DNA of 7,476 nucleotides from Bacilli bacterium (lineage in GTDB: Bacteria; Bacillota_I; Bacilli_A; Izemoplasmatales; Hujiaoplasmataceae). A program made the translations under genes and the position numbers. How positions within the stretch are numbered: the stretch's first letter is position 1; every line of letters starts with the position of its first letter. The notes below the pieces were generated by a model. The model did not search any database. It was not told the origin of the DNA and worked only from the letters and a program-made list of their open reading frames with translations. The stretch lies in assembly GCA_018400565.1 (NCBI GenBank), contig JAGYMP010000111.1, forward strand, positions 1 to 7,476, written 5' to 3'. Positions 1-7,431 of the stretch are shown here, piece by piece.

Positions 1-1689
1 AAAACCAGAGCTTTCGATATGATTCAATACATGGTTTATCTCATCATCATCGAATATCCCCTGATTGACACCCAATGCATTGACACCCTGATGGGTTTGA
101 TCGGTTTTTTCGTGATCGACCAATAATCCATCCTTCATAAGGTTGTTTCGAATGCCTTCTCTCACCATCCCGGGGGAGACAATACATGCATGTTCCATAT
201 GTAATTCATCGCAAAATCTCTCATAAATGGACAATGCCTCATAAACCCAGATGTTCTCCGCGGTAAGATAATCCCCGTTCATGTCGACATCCGGGTAAGG
301 CCAGTCGTTGATGTGCCAATGGTCGTCTTTCCGGATCAGCTGCATCCCGTCATCATATTTCTTCTCTATCAACGCACATAGTTTCGCAGCGGTTTCCATA
401 TAGGGTTTGATGACTGTTGGGTCGTTTGTGAAACGATAAAGTTTCTCCATGAGAAACAGATAAAAATAATCATATTCGGTAATGCGGATATGAAAATCGG
501 GATGATGGTAATTGCCCGGTGCGACAAACGGAAAGCCGCCGTCTTCAAGCTGGGACAGCCGGAAGTCTTGCAAGACTTTCTCAATCAGCGCCCTGCCGTG
601 TTTGAAATTCATAAGCAAAAATTCCGCCTGCAAGTCACTGTCCCCCAGATACTGGGCCTGTTCTCTGTGCGGGCAGTCTGCCAACAGACCGATTGTGTTG
701 TTGAGATGCGTGTTGACGGAATATGCAAACAAACGGTCGATCCTTGGATCGTGTTCGACAGATAAATTCCCCCCTAACCCAATGCCGGTTGAGGTTTTTT
801 TTGCCGCAAGGTTCACGTCATCCGGTTTGATATCATCGCATTCAACCTGAACATAGCGAAAAGCTTTGTATGTGAAATCCGCGGAATGACGCGACACCCT
901 CTTTGATGCCACAAAGATATCTTTGTAGTTGTCGGATGGTTCATTGGCGACACGGTGTGACAAGCGGTTGTCTTTGATAGCTTCGCCGTATCGGAGGGTG
1001 AGCTTCTTCTTGCCGATACATTGAACGCGAATTTCAACGAATCCCGTGATGATCTCACCGAGATCATAGAGCAAGCGGTTCTTTCCGACATGAATCAAGG
1101 AAGGCGAAATCGTTTTGTGAACCTTTGTCGCCGGTATGGTTTGTTTGGACAAACAAGGACAAAGATCATTCATTTTGGACCATACGGCCTTTTTCATATG
1201 CTCTTTTGCAATCGTCGAATCAAAATATTCGACGGCACTGACCCGCCGGTTTTCCCTAAAAGGCATTCCGTCTTTGTAGGGATGTCTCTGATACGCATCC
1301 CATGTGAGATCACTCTTGATGGTTCTCCTTTTGTCCTTTGATGTGATGATGCCATGAAACCACATCCCCGGATAGGCGGTCTCATAATTTTGTCCGTCAC
1401 CGCCCAAATACAAACAAACCACTTCGATGTGGTTTTCACCGGCGGTCAGGGATTGTTTGACATCAAAATCGATATAAAATTTCTCCTTGGTCGCGACCGT
1501 GCTCGCCGGTGAAACAGGAGGACTGATCAATTCACCGTTCACGAACAATTTGAAATAATTGTGGGCGCTCACAGAAAAAACAGCTTGATCGGGTGTTTCA
1601 TCAAGTTCGAAAGATTTTACGAGCCAAGCATAACTGTTCGGCTTTGCTTCGTGGGATTTCCATATCCAGTGACTATTTTTCTTCATCAT
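1..1689 (-). CDS. GH78-family alpha-L-rhamnosidase, cytoplasmic, 3' end outside the window
   Basis: The minus-strand frame stays open from an ATG at 1689 to the window edge (563 codons, no stop), so the C-terminus is missing. The family hydrolyses terminal alpha-L-rhamnose with inversion. Seen: an N-terminal beta-sandwich (about 10-120, with FKLFVNGELI), the typical Bac_rhamnosid sandwich around 208-217 (YDLGEIITGF), then the start of the (alpha/alpha)6 barrel with the family signature DCPHRE at 338-343 and GD at 349-350. D338, R342, E343 and D350 match in spacing the substrate-binding and general-acid residues known from Bacillus RhaB. A later DWP (462-464) is also typical. The catalytic base Glu expected further on lies outside the window. 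There is no signal peptide, so the enzyme is probably intracellular, acting on imported oligosaccharides. The start overlaps the upstream gene by 17 nt; a second ATG follows directly at 1686. The ribosome binding site is weak (GGGG a few bases upstream), consistent with coupling. The substrate cannot be read from sequence. Confidence 0.9.
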   Translation of the reverse strand, partial: MMKKNSHWIWKSHEAKPNSYAWLVKSFELDETPDQAVFSVSAHNYFKLFVNGELISPPVSPASTVATKEKFYIDFDVKQSLTAGENHIEVVCLYLGGDGQNYETAYPGMWFHGIITSKDKRRTIKSDLTWDAYQRHPYKDGMPFRENRRVSAVEYFDSTIAKEHMKKAVWSKMNDLCPCLSKQTIPATKVHKTISPSLIHVGKNRLLYDLGEIITGFVEIRVQCIGKKKLTLRYGEAIKDNRLSHRVANEPSDNYKDIFVASKRVSRHSADFTYKAFRYVQVECDDIKPDDVNLAAKKTSTGIGLGGNLSVEHDPRIDRLFAYSVNTHLNNTIGLLADCPHREQAQYLGDSDLQAEFLLMNFKHGRALIEKVLQDFRLSQLEDGGFPFVAPGNYHHPDFHIRITEYDYFYLFLMEKLYRFTNDPTVIKPYMETAAKLCALIEKKYDDGMQLIRKDDHWHINDWPYPDVDMNGDYLTAENIWVYEALSIYERFCDELHMEHACIVSPGMVREGIRNNLMKDGLLVDHEKTDQTHQGVNALGVNQGIFDDDEINHVLNHIESSGF

Positions 1690-3559
1690 ATCGCCCCGTG
1701 ATTTTTTCGAACGCTTCTTCCCAGATCAAATCCGCATAAAACCCGTCGAATACAGGTTGGATTTCAGGTTCGTGTCTGAAGATCAACGGCCTCAATGCCG
1801 TTCGATGCAATTCTCTGATCTCTTTCTCATCCATCTTGACGGCATAGGCTTTCTTTAGTATATCAAAGATCTCAATAAAAGAAAGACACATAAAGGAAAA
1901 AGATTTTCGGTACGTCCCGCGGATTGTCTCATTCTTTTCCACAAATGATTTGAGCGCCAATACCTGCTTATGCAACAGATCGATCTTTTCGATCATGGTT
2001 TGGTTCAAGGGGTATTCACCGCGCATCAAACGGAAGAAAGCCATGTCACTCAGACGATCCAATGATTGTTGGATGATGCCGGCGTGATCCGAATCGATTA
2101 AACGACAAGTGTCTTCCTTCAATGCACCCAGATCAGTTTCCGGATTAATGAGGGTCTTGGCCATGGTTTTCATCGCCAACGGTGTTGGGAAGAAATTGCG
2201 CTGCAACTGACATGAGATCAATCCGTTCAGTCCCAAACGACCAAGTGCGCGTATGTCTTTGTGGAGGATTTCCGTAAGACGCCATTGCGGGATATCCTTG
2301 AAACCGTCCCACATCAGATGGTAATCAAACAAGAACGTATCGCCTTTGAACACATCTTCCCACGCCATCAGAAAGGCGAGATTCTCTTCGAGGGAATCAC
2401 CGAAACGGTTGTTGTTTCGTTCATATTTCGGTATGTCGGGCAATTGATTGAGATCGACGTCATCATAACTGCGTGTGTACGTCCTCGTGATGGGCGCGAA
2501 CATCATGATGAAGCGGTCCTCATTCAGGATTCTCTCTTTTTTGGAAGGCCATCTCAATTCAAAGTAAACCAGGAATGCGATTTTGACGTCAAGGTTTGCC
2601 TCGGATAATTTTTTGTCGATTTGGTTCAACATCATGATATAGTCATCCACGGGTTGATGATCGCGGCATTGTTCACATTCACAGAAATTATTGAAATCAT
2701 CGGCCAACCAGAAATGCAAGACATCGACATGGGGGTTTTCCTTCGCATAAGCCAAAACGGCATCGCTCATCCTGTCCCGGACTTCATCGTTTGAATAACA
2801 AAGTTGTGTGCTCAACGGCGTGCTTTTATAAAATCCGCGCTCACCGTCCACCTTGGCAAGCCATTTTCGTTTATCATCGTCAACCGATGATTCATCCATG
2901 GTCTGCCAACCGGAGATGGGCAGGCCTAAGACTTTGTTGGTCCACCCGTGCCCCATTTCATGATAGATCAGACCGCGTTTCTTTATTTCACCCAGCAAGG
3001 ATGATTTATGGGATTCGGCTTCTTCAAGCGTGAATGTGCCGGCCTTTTCAAGGGGGTTCCTTTGGTGTTTATACCAACGCTCAAAAAATTCATATCCGGA
3101 CGTGAACTGAATGAAATAACCGTTGAAACCGTTCTTCGCGGCCCAGTCAATCATGTCGGCGACGTTCTCGTGCTTGACCGACCCCTCAAGACAGATGACA
3201 CGGTGCCGGCGATCGGGGTTGACATGCTTTTTGACTGAGATGTCATTTATGGATAAGGTTGGAAGTGTTTCCCCGGATTTTCCCGGCACGGAGAAATCGA
3301 CACCGAGTGTTCTCAATAAATCATAGACCCCCAGCAAAACACTCCGTGGATTCCCTCCGGTGACACGGATGTCATCCCCGCGCGCGTCAATCCCGTAAGC
3401 ATCGTCAAATGCCGGATCGTGGTTTGGTTTTTCATACACATTCGGCGACACATCCAACGTGGCCCGGAGATGGGTTTCTCCGGTGATTTTCTTTACATAC
3501 GCATGCAGTTCCTTTTCAGCAAATTCTATTGTATCCATGGTTGTTGTCAATGAAATCAT
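1673..3559 (-). CDS. DUF4838-type glycosidase-like protein, cytoplasmic
   Basis: 628 residues from the ATG at 3559. I chose this start over an in-frame ATG at 3601 because AAAAGGAG lies 9 nt upstream of it, while the 3601 codon sits on a -10 box and abuts a hairpin. Seen: an alpha/beta N-terminal domain (about 1-110) with GNPRSVLLGVYDLLRTLGV at 69-87, as in domains preceding GH20/GH67-type barrels; then a barrel-like region with YHEMGHGW (199-206) and WLADDFNNFCECEQC (284-298), which I recognise as the DUF4838 hallmark; then a helical C-terminus (about 475-628). D287/D288 and the C293-C295-C298 cluster are the most distinctive residues. As I recall, GH163 endo-beta-N-acetylglucosaminidases contain this domain, but many DUF4838 proteins have no known substrate, so I make no specific activity claim. 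There is no signal peptide. The gene runs into the GH78 gene with a 17-nt overlap, suggesting joint action on an imported rhamnose-containing glycan. Confidence 0.85.
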   Translation of the reverse strand: MISLTTTMDTIEFAEKELHAYVKKITGETHLRATLDVSPNVYEKPNHDPAFDDAYGIDARGDDIRVTGGNPRSVLLGVYDLLRTLGVDFSVPGKSGETLPTLSINDISVKKHVNPDRRHRVICLEGSVKHENVADMIDWAAKNGFNGYFIQFTSGYEFFERWYKHQRNPLEKAGTFTLEEAESHKSSLLGEIKKRGLIYHEMGHGWTNKVLGLPISGWQTMDESSVDDDKRKWLAKVDGERGFYKSTPLSTQLCYSNDEVRDRMSDAVLAYAKENPHVDVLHFWLADDFNNFCECEQCRDHQPVDDYIMMLNQIDKKLSEANLDVKIAFLVYFELRWPSKKERILNEDRFIMMFAPITRTYTRSYDDVDLNQLPDIPKYERNNNRFGDSLEENLAFLMAWEDVFKGDTFLFDYHLMWDGFKDIPQWRLTEILHKDIRALGRLGLNGLISCQLQRNFFPTPLAMKTMAKTLINPETDLGALKEDTCRLIDSDHAGIIQQSLDRLSDMAFFRLMRGEYPLNQTMIEKIDLLHKQVLALKSFVEKNETIRGTYRKSFSFMCLSFIEIFDILKKAYAVKMDEKEIRELHRTALRPLIFRHEPEIQPVFDGFYADLIWEEAFEKITGRYDEEK

Positions 3560-3568
3560 CAATGCGTG

Positions 3569-3576
3569 CTCCTTTT
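3569..3576 (-). promoter_or_regulatory. Ribosome binding site deciding the DUF4838 start
   Basis: The minus strand reads AAAAGGAG, 9 nt before the ATG at 3559. This strong site is the reason for preferring 3559 over the ATG at 3601, which would place the site inside the coding sequence. Confidence 0.8.
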
Positions 3577-3599
3577 GGTTTTTATGGTTTTCTGTCTTC

Positions 3600-3605
3600 A
3601 TTATA
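3600..3605 (-). promoter_or_regulatory. Candidate -10 box upstream of the DUF4838 gene
   Basis: The minus strand reads TATAAT followed by G, a perfect -10 match, about 40 nt before the chosen start at 3559. No good -35 hexamer is seen 16-18 nt upstream, where the inverted repeat lies instead. A promoter here would start transcription near 3592 and give a short leader holding the ribosome binding site. Confidence is limited because the area is A/T-rich. Confidence 0.4.
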
Positions 3606-3633
3606 AAACAATCCGGAAAATCCGGATTGTTTT
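3605..3633 (-). terminator. 13-bp perfect inverted repeat, probable intrinsic terminator (or operator)
   Basis: Arms at 3605-3617 and 3621-3633 pair perfectly around a 3-nt loop. The inner stem (CAATCCGGA with TCCGGATTG) is followed on the minus strand by TTTT, and the A/T flanks would also allow termination on the other strand. It begins 12 nt after the stop codon of the surface-protein gene, the usual place for an intrinsic terminator. The U-run is short, so termination may be partial. Because it adjoins a -10 box, an operator function is the alternative. Confidence 0.7.
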
Positions 3634-3645
3634 ATGTTTTATTGT

Positions 3646-4902
3646 TTATCCGCGTTTGAGAAAGAAAACGCCGGCTACCCCAACAACGATGACACCCGCA
3701 ACGATACCTATGATCAATCCGGTATTGTTTGCATCTTCATTTGGCTCGTTATCATCATTCGGATCGGTCACGTCTTCCGTGGTCGTTGTCTCATCTCCGG
3801 GATCATCGCTTTCGGAAACATTGATCAAATGACTGCTTTCGCCGATTTGTCCCGTGTCATTTTCAGCCATGAAACGAATGGTATATATGCCGGTCGATGC
3901 CGGCGTATATGTGAATACACCGGGATCGAGCTGTATCGTGTTTTCATCCGGTGTTTCGATTTCGATGTAGAAATCCTCTTCCGCGGCACCGATCAGTTCA
4001 ATGTCGCCCTCATCAAAACTGGGCAGTTCTATTTCCTCGCCGACATCTGCGGTTTGGGGAACGGATGTGCTAATTCGGACCAACGGCGGTGCGGGTTCTT
4101 CATCATTCAGTTCAATGCGGATGTTGTCAATGTCATAGTTGCCCGTGGATGCATTCAAAGACATGAAGCCGTAAATATCCAGGGCATTGCGGGAATGGAC
4201 CAACGTGCCTTGTAGTTGATCGTTGATGTAGACTTTGTATTCGGCTTCGCCTTCGTTCTCCGTGTCACTGACGACAATGCGTGCATTGAGCCAGTTGCCT
4301 TTGATGCGGTCCTCCTCGACAGGTCCTTCCGTGGGATACTCATAGACATAAGCGCGATCACCGGTCGCTTCGTCATTTAAATCGGTTTCGCTCATCAGAC
4401 CGCCGCGCAGGAAATTGACGACGACCTGTTCGCCGGTGATGTTTTCATCCGTGTCATGCGTATGCACCGTGCGGAGATAAATCAACATCCCCGTGGTGCC
4501 GTTGAACCGTGCATCACGGAATTCTTTTCTGACATTCCATCCGATCCACGCATCGGTGAGGTCGTTGGCGCGGAAATCAAAGGAAATCTCAAAATCCTTC
4601 GAACGGATGTCATGCGGACCCATATAGAAGAAAGAATCATTGTGCTCAAAGTTCAGATATTGATTGCTGTTTTCTTCACGGATGTCCAACACGCCGTCGA
4701 CGTTGGGGTCCGCGTCACCCGAACCCGACCAACTGTGGTTGGTCCAGGTGTCCGTGAATGCTTCCTGTTCTTCCGGGGCACCCAAGTCATAGGATTCAAA
4801 ATCCTCTTCAAAAAGACGCCAGTCTTCCTGCGCATGAACGGTGACTGTCCCCAACATGAGAACCATTAATAACACAAATGTAATCGTTATTCTTTTTTTC
4901 AT
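3646..4902 (-). CDS. Surface-anchored protein with LamG-like and Ig-like domains
   Basis: 418 residues from the ATG at 4902, which has GAGGAG 8 nt upstream; a GTG at 4911 is possible but overlaps that site. Seen in order: a signal peptide (basic MKKR, hydrophobic 7-20, probable cleavage after VHA at 22-24); a concanavalin/LamG-like beta-sandwich (about 28-266) opening with FEEDFESYDLG and closing with GNYDIDNIRIEL; an Ig- or cadherin-like module (about 273-363, with GVFTYTPASTGIYTIRF); an Asp/Glu/Thr/Asn-rich linker (364-393); a transmembrane helix (394-415, Gly/Val/Ile-rich); and a short KRG tail. The topology puts the domains outside the cell with the C-terminus in the membrane. There is no LPXTG before the helix, so this is a membrane anchor, not a sortase substrate. 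No catalytic signature was seen. A glycan-binding or glycan-capturing role is inferred from the fold and the neighbours. Its ATG overlaps the TGA of the upstream gene (ATGA), so translation is probably coupled. Confidence 0.85.
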   Translation of the reverse strand: MKKRITITFVLLMVLMLGTVTVHAQEDWRLFEEDFESYDLGAPEEQEAFTDTWTNHSWSGSGDADPNVDGVLDIREENSNQYLNFEHNDSFFYMGPHDIRSKDFEISFDFRANDLTDAWIGWNVRKEFRDARFNGTTGMLIYLRTVHTHDTDENITGEQVVVNFLRGGLMSETDLNDEATGDRAYVYEYPTEGPVEEDRIKGNWLNARIVVSDTENEGEAEYKVYINDQLQGTLVHSRNALDIYGFMSLNASTGNYDIDNIRIELNDEEPAPPLVRISTSVPQTADVGEEIELPSFDEGDIELIGAAEEDFYIEIETPDENTIQLDPGVFTYTPASTGIYTIRFMAENDTGQIGESSHLINVSESDDPGDETTTTEDVTDPNDDNEPNEDANNTGLIIGIVAGVIVVGVAGVFFLKRG

Positions 4903-6050
4903 AAAACACACTCCTCGTTTTTAATCATTATGACACCGGCCGGTGGCAATGATAACTGTTTACCGTTTTTTGTTCGAACGTCTTGAGACTCGTCGATCCG
5001 CAAATTGACAACCAAATCGTATTCATCGTTCTGATCGGCATACCGGGCGACCAAGACATCGTCCTTTGGATCAATCGGTAACCCGGCAAACGTTTCTGTT
5101 TTCGATATATGCCAGTTTTCTGCCGTTTGCGGGTTCACCCAAATGCCATGCCAAGTCAATGAATTCAGCAATTCGTAAAGTTTGTCATTCTCTTTGTTGA
5201 TTTGTTTGACCGAGTCATAAACGTCCGTTTTGTTTCCTTCATGATCGATCATCGCTCCGTCAAATGATTCCCGTTCAACGGACAGCGGTTTGAAATATGT
5301 GAAAAACTGAATCCCTTTATGGCCGTAAGCCAAGGACGTGTTGATCTGGAAGCGGATTTCCTCCAACGTCGGAACACGCGTCTTCTCGCTGAACTTGACC
5401 GTTTGAATGAAACACCATAATGGTTGTTCAAACCCGCTTACCAGATCGAGCTGTTCGAAATAGTCATCACGAACGTTTGGCCGCGGTCCTTCAAATGGGT
5501 AAAAGTCATATGAAAGAACATCCGGTTTGACCGTGTTGATGTATTTTCTCAAATAGGTTTCATAAACTTCATTCGTCACTTGTTCCCCGCCCAGATGCGA
5601 TGCCCCGTATTGGATCTGGCGATCTGTCGCATACATGGGCAGCAAATTCACGTAAAATAATTTGTCCGGATAGATTTCCTCGAACATTTTTTTTACCCGG
5701 GCGATGTTATCAAATGACTCAAACCCCGGTTCGTCAACGGCGAGAACGCCCATTGAAGCGGGATGGGCCATGAAACGGTCCAGACGTTTTTTAATATCCG
5801 AACCATCCTTGCATTCCAGTATCTTCCGATCGCGAACCAAATAAAGGATATCCGCTTTTTGGGCCATGTCCAACGCTCTCAACACATCGTCCTTGTTCCC
5901 GTCTGCGGTTTCATAAAGAGCATAAATGGCATTCAGGCCTGCTTCGGATATACATTGATATTGTTTCTCGTTGATGAAATCGGGATTGTCTAAATCATCA
6001 TAATCGCCCGGTATCGGAGAAATCCAAGCCCCGATCAAAAAATCATCCAT
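4899..6050 (-). CDS. Cytoplasmic glycoside-hydrolase-like TIM barrel protein, paralogue of the upstream lipoprotein
   Basis: 383 residues from the ATG at 6050; an in-frame TTG at 6059 is the alternative start. There is no clear Shine-Dalgarno; the ATG lies 8 nt inside the end of the upstream gene, so re-initiation is likely. The protein begins directly at the first barrel strand (FLIGAW, 4-9), with no signal peptide or lipobox. Predicted strands: AIYALY (41-46), ILYLVRD (68-74), LAVDEPG (103-109), FYVNLLP (132-138), VLSYDFYPF (178-186), LWCFIQT (211-217) and KGIQFFTYF (245-253). A small beta domain (about 300-383) follows. Conserved with its paralogue: D106, E107, D182, Y184, P185, W212, Q216, E230 and E231, the likely active-site set. 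I do not recognise a named family. The layout suggests a carbohydrate hydrolase, but the substrate is unknown. Its place between a secreted copy and a surface protein, near a sugar transporter remnant, suggests it acts on the imported product of the same glycan. Confidence 0.85.
   Translation of the reverse strand: MDDFLIGAWISPIPGDYDDLDNPDFINEKQYQCISEAGLNAIYALYETADGNKDDVLRALDMAQKADILYLVRDRKILECKDGSDIKKRLDRFMAHPASMGVLAVDEPGFESFDNIARVKKMFEEIYPDKLFYVNLLPMYATDRQIQYGASHLGGEQVTNEVYETYLRKYINTVKPDVLSYDFYPFEGPRPNVRDDYFEQLDLVSGFEQPLWCFIQTVKFSEKTRVPTLEEIRFQINTSLAYGHKGIQFFTYFKPLSVERESFDGAMIDHEGNKTDVYDSVKQINKENDKLYELLNSLTWHGIWVNPQTAENWHISKTETFAGLPIDPKDDVLVARYADQNDEYDLVVNLRIDESQDVRTKNGKQLSLPPAGVIMIKNEECVL
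4911..4916 (-). promoter_or_regulatory. Ribosome binding site of the surface-protein gene
   Basis: The minus strand reads GAGGAG, 8 nt before the ATG at 4902. It lies within the last codons of the upstream gene. Its position rules against the GTG at 4911, which would share a base with the site. Confidence 0.8.
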
Positions 6051-7428
6051 AAATATCAATCAACACGGCCTGGCCTTTGGGTATGTTAAGCGTCAAGGCA
6101 TCGCTGGATGCATTCGTGTGACTTTCAAAATCGTAAAGATCGAAACTGAGTTGTGCATCAAAGGTCAGGGTAACCTCGGCCTCTTCTGCGGATAAATCAT
6201 TGTTCACAACATACAAGGCCGGTCTCCCCCCGTGATTGAACGCACCGATGATGACATCGTCCCCGCTGACGTCGTTTAACACACTGAAGGAATCCAGCTT
6301 GTCTGCTTCGGGGATTTCTTCCGGACTCTCTCCGTTGACGATGATGCCCATGTGTTCGCTGTTTAAAAGAATCTCATCGATCATCGTGATGTGTTCGTTG
6401 GCCTCTTTCACATAATCATACATCGGATTTTTGTTTCCTTCCGAATCAACCATGCCGCCCACAAAGTTCTCATGACCGCCTTCCATGGAGGTGTAATACA
6501 TGAAGTGTTGGATGCCTTTTGCCCCATAGGCCAAGGATGTCGCCACATTCCAGTGAACCTCTTCGCGTGAGGGAACCCTGAGGTTATCGGGTGACCATGA
6601 GGATGCTTGGATGAACACCCAAAACGGAAGATCATATTCCCGGGCGATGCTCCGGACTTGTGAGAGCTGCGCAAAGTATCCCCCGCGTAACTCGCCATAT
6701 TCCATGCCGGAAAAAGGATAGTAATCAAACGAATAGAAGTCCGGTTCGACAAGTTCGATGTATTCGCGCATATAGCGCTCATATGTCATTGAATCATCTT
6801 CATAAGGTCCTCCGCCGGCACCGTTGACCAATTGGTTTGTGTTTGCATAATCGGGTAACATGTTGATGTAAAATGTTGCTTCATCATCAACTTCTTTGTA
6901 ATTGTCATGTAATCCGGCGAGTCCGGGATATGATTTCGTGCCGGGTTCATCGACGATCATCGAACCGCCGAATGCCGGATGGTCGTTATACACTTCCAGG
7001 GCATCTTCCAACAAATCGAGATCCCCGGGATCCGTTGCGCCGGTCACTTGATGATCGCGCACCAGATACAGCACATCATTCGCCGCGGCATAATCCAATG
7101 AGTCCAGAGCCGCGTCCATATTGATTGCGGCATTGTTATAAAGGCCATACATGACATTGATCCCCGATTCCGATATCATTTCCCATTGTTCGTCATTGAT
7201 CAAATCGGGATTGTCATACACACCGGCAAAATTGCCGTAGGGCGGTTCGGACCATGCGCCGATCGGCATTGTGTCATCATCGTGTTTGGCGAAAGTATAT
7301 TTATTGACTGTCGGATCATCCAATCCAAAATCAATTTCTCCGGTGGTGCTTGCGTCATCGCAAGCAATGAAGCTCAGTGACACTAAAAACAAGAGTATCA
7401 GTCCTGTTACTTTCTTATGAATCATCAT
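6043..7428 (-). CDS. Secreted lipoprotein with glycoside-hydrolase-like TIM barrel
   Basis: 461 residues. AAAGGA lies 6 nt upstream of the first ATG (7428) and 9 nt upstream of the second (7425), so either may serve. Seen: a lipoprotein signal (HKK, hydrophobic 9-20, lipobox FIAC with C23), an Asp/Thr-rich spacer (24-54), then a barrel starting at PIGAW (55-59). Barrel landmarks: INVMYGLY (90-97), VLYLVRD (119-125), MIVDEPG (157-163), FYINMLP (186-192), FYSFDYYPF (231-239), FWVFIQA (269-275) and KGIQHFMYY (304-312). A C-terminal beta-sandwich (about 365-461) resembles the accessory domains that close many glycosidases. D160/E161 at the end of predicted strand 4 and D235 at strand 6 are the best catalytic candidates. 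Lipid attachment places it on the outer face of the membrane. It starts 3 nt after the stop of the preceding transporter-like gene and overlaps the next gene by 8 nt. The general hydrolase assignment rests on fold and context; the family and substrate are unknown. Confidence 0.87.
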   Translation of the reverse strand: MMIHKKVTGLILLFLVSLSFIACDDASTTGEIDFGLDDPTVNKYTFAKHDDDTMPIGAWSEPPYGNFAGVYDNPDLINDEQWEMISESGINVMYGLYNNAAINMDAALDSLDYAAANDVLYLVRDHQVTGATDPGDLDLLEDALEVYNDHPAFGGSMIVDEPGTKSYPGLAGLHDNYKEVDDEATFYINMLPDYANTNQLVNGAGGGPYEDDSMTYERYMREYIELVEPDFYSFDYYPFSGMEYGELRGGYFAQLSQVRSIAREYDLPFWVFIQASSWSPDNLRVPSREEVHWNVATSLAYGAKGIQHFMYYTSMEGGHENFVGGMVDSEGNKNPMYDYVKEANEHITMIDEILLNSEHMGIIVNGESPEEIPEADKLDSFSVLNDVSGDDVIIGAFNHGGRPALYVVNNDLSAEEAEVTLTFDAQLSFDLYDFESHTNASSDALTLNIPKGQAVLIDIYG

Positions 7429-7431
7429 ATA

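Noticed and set aside
490..1341. Several overlapping plus- and minus-strand frames of about 80-112 codons.
   Set aside because: All lie inside the open GH78 frame, which carries clear family motifs; the short frames have none.
2666..2683. C-x-C-x-x-C (residues 293-298) as a zinc finger or iron-sulfur site.
   Set aside because: There are only three closely spaced Cys residues and no partner cluster; the run is part of the DUF4838 hallmark.
2948..2962. HEMGH in the DUF4838 protein (residues 200-204) matches the HExxH zinc-protease pattern.
   Set aside because: It lies in the H-x-x-GHGW stretch expected in this glycosidase-like family, with no third zinc ligand in a protease context and no protease-like neighbours.
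3888..3905. GCCGG-rich repeat resembling an inverted repeat.
   Set aside because: It is short, imperfect and inside the Ig-like coding region, where Ala/Gly/Pro codons explain it.
3634..4215. Plus-strand open frame of 193 codons.
   Set aside because: It is fully antisense to the surface-protein gene, has low-complexity composition typical of an antisense frame, and has no recognisable domain or good ribosome binding site.
6043..6050. Possible frameshift splitting one long hydrolase into two genes.
   Set aside because: Each gene carries a complete barrel and its own C-terminal domain with the same motifs, so they are paralogues and not fragments of one gene.
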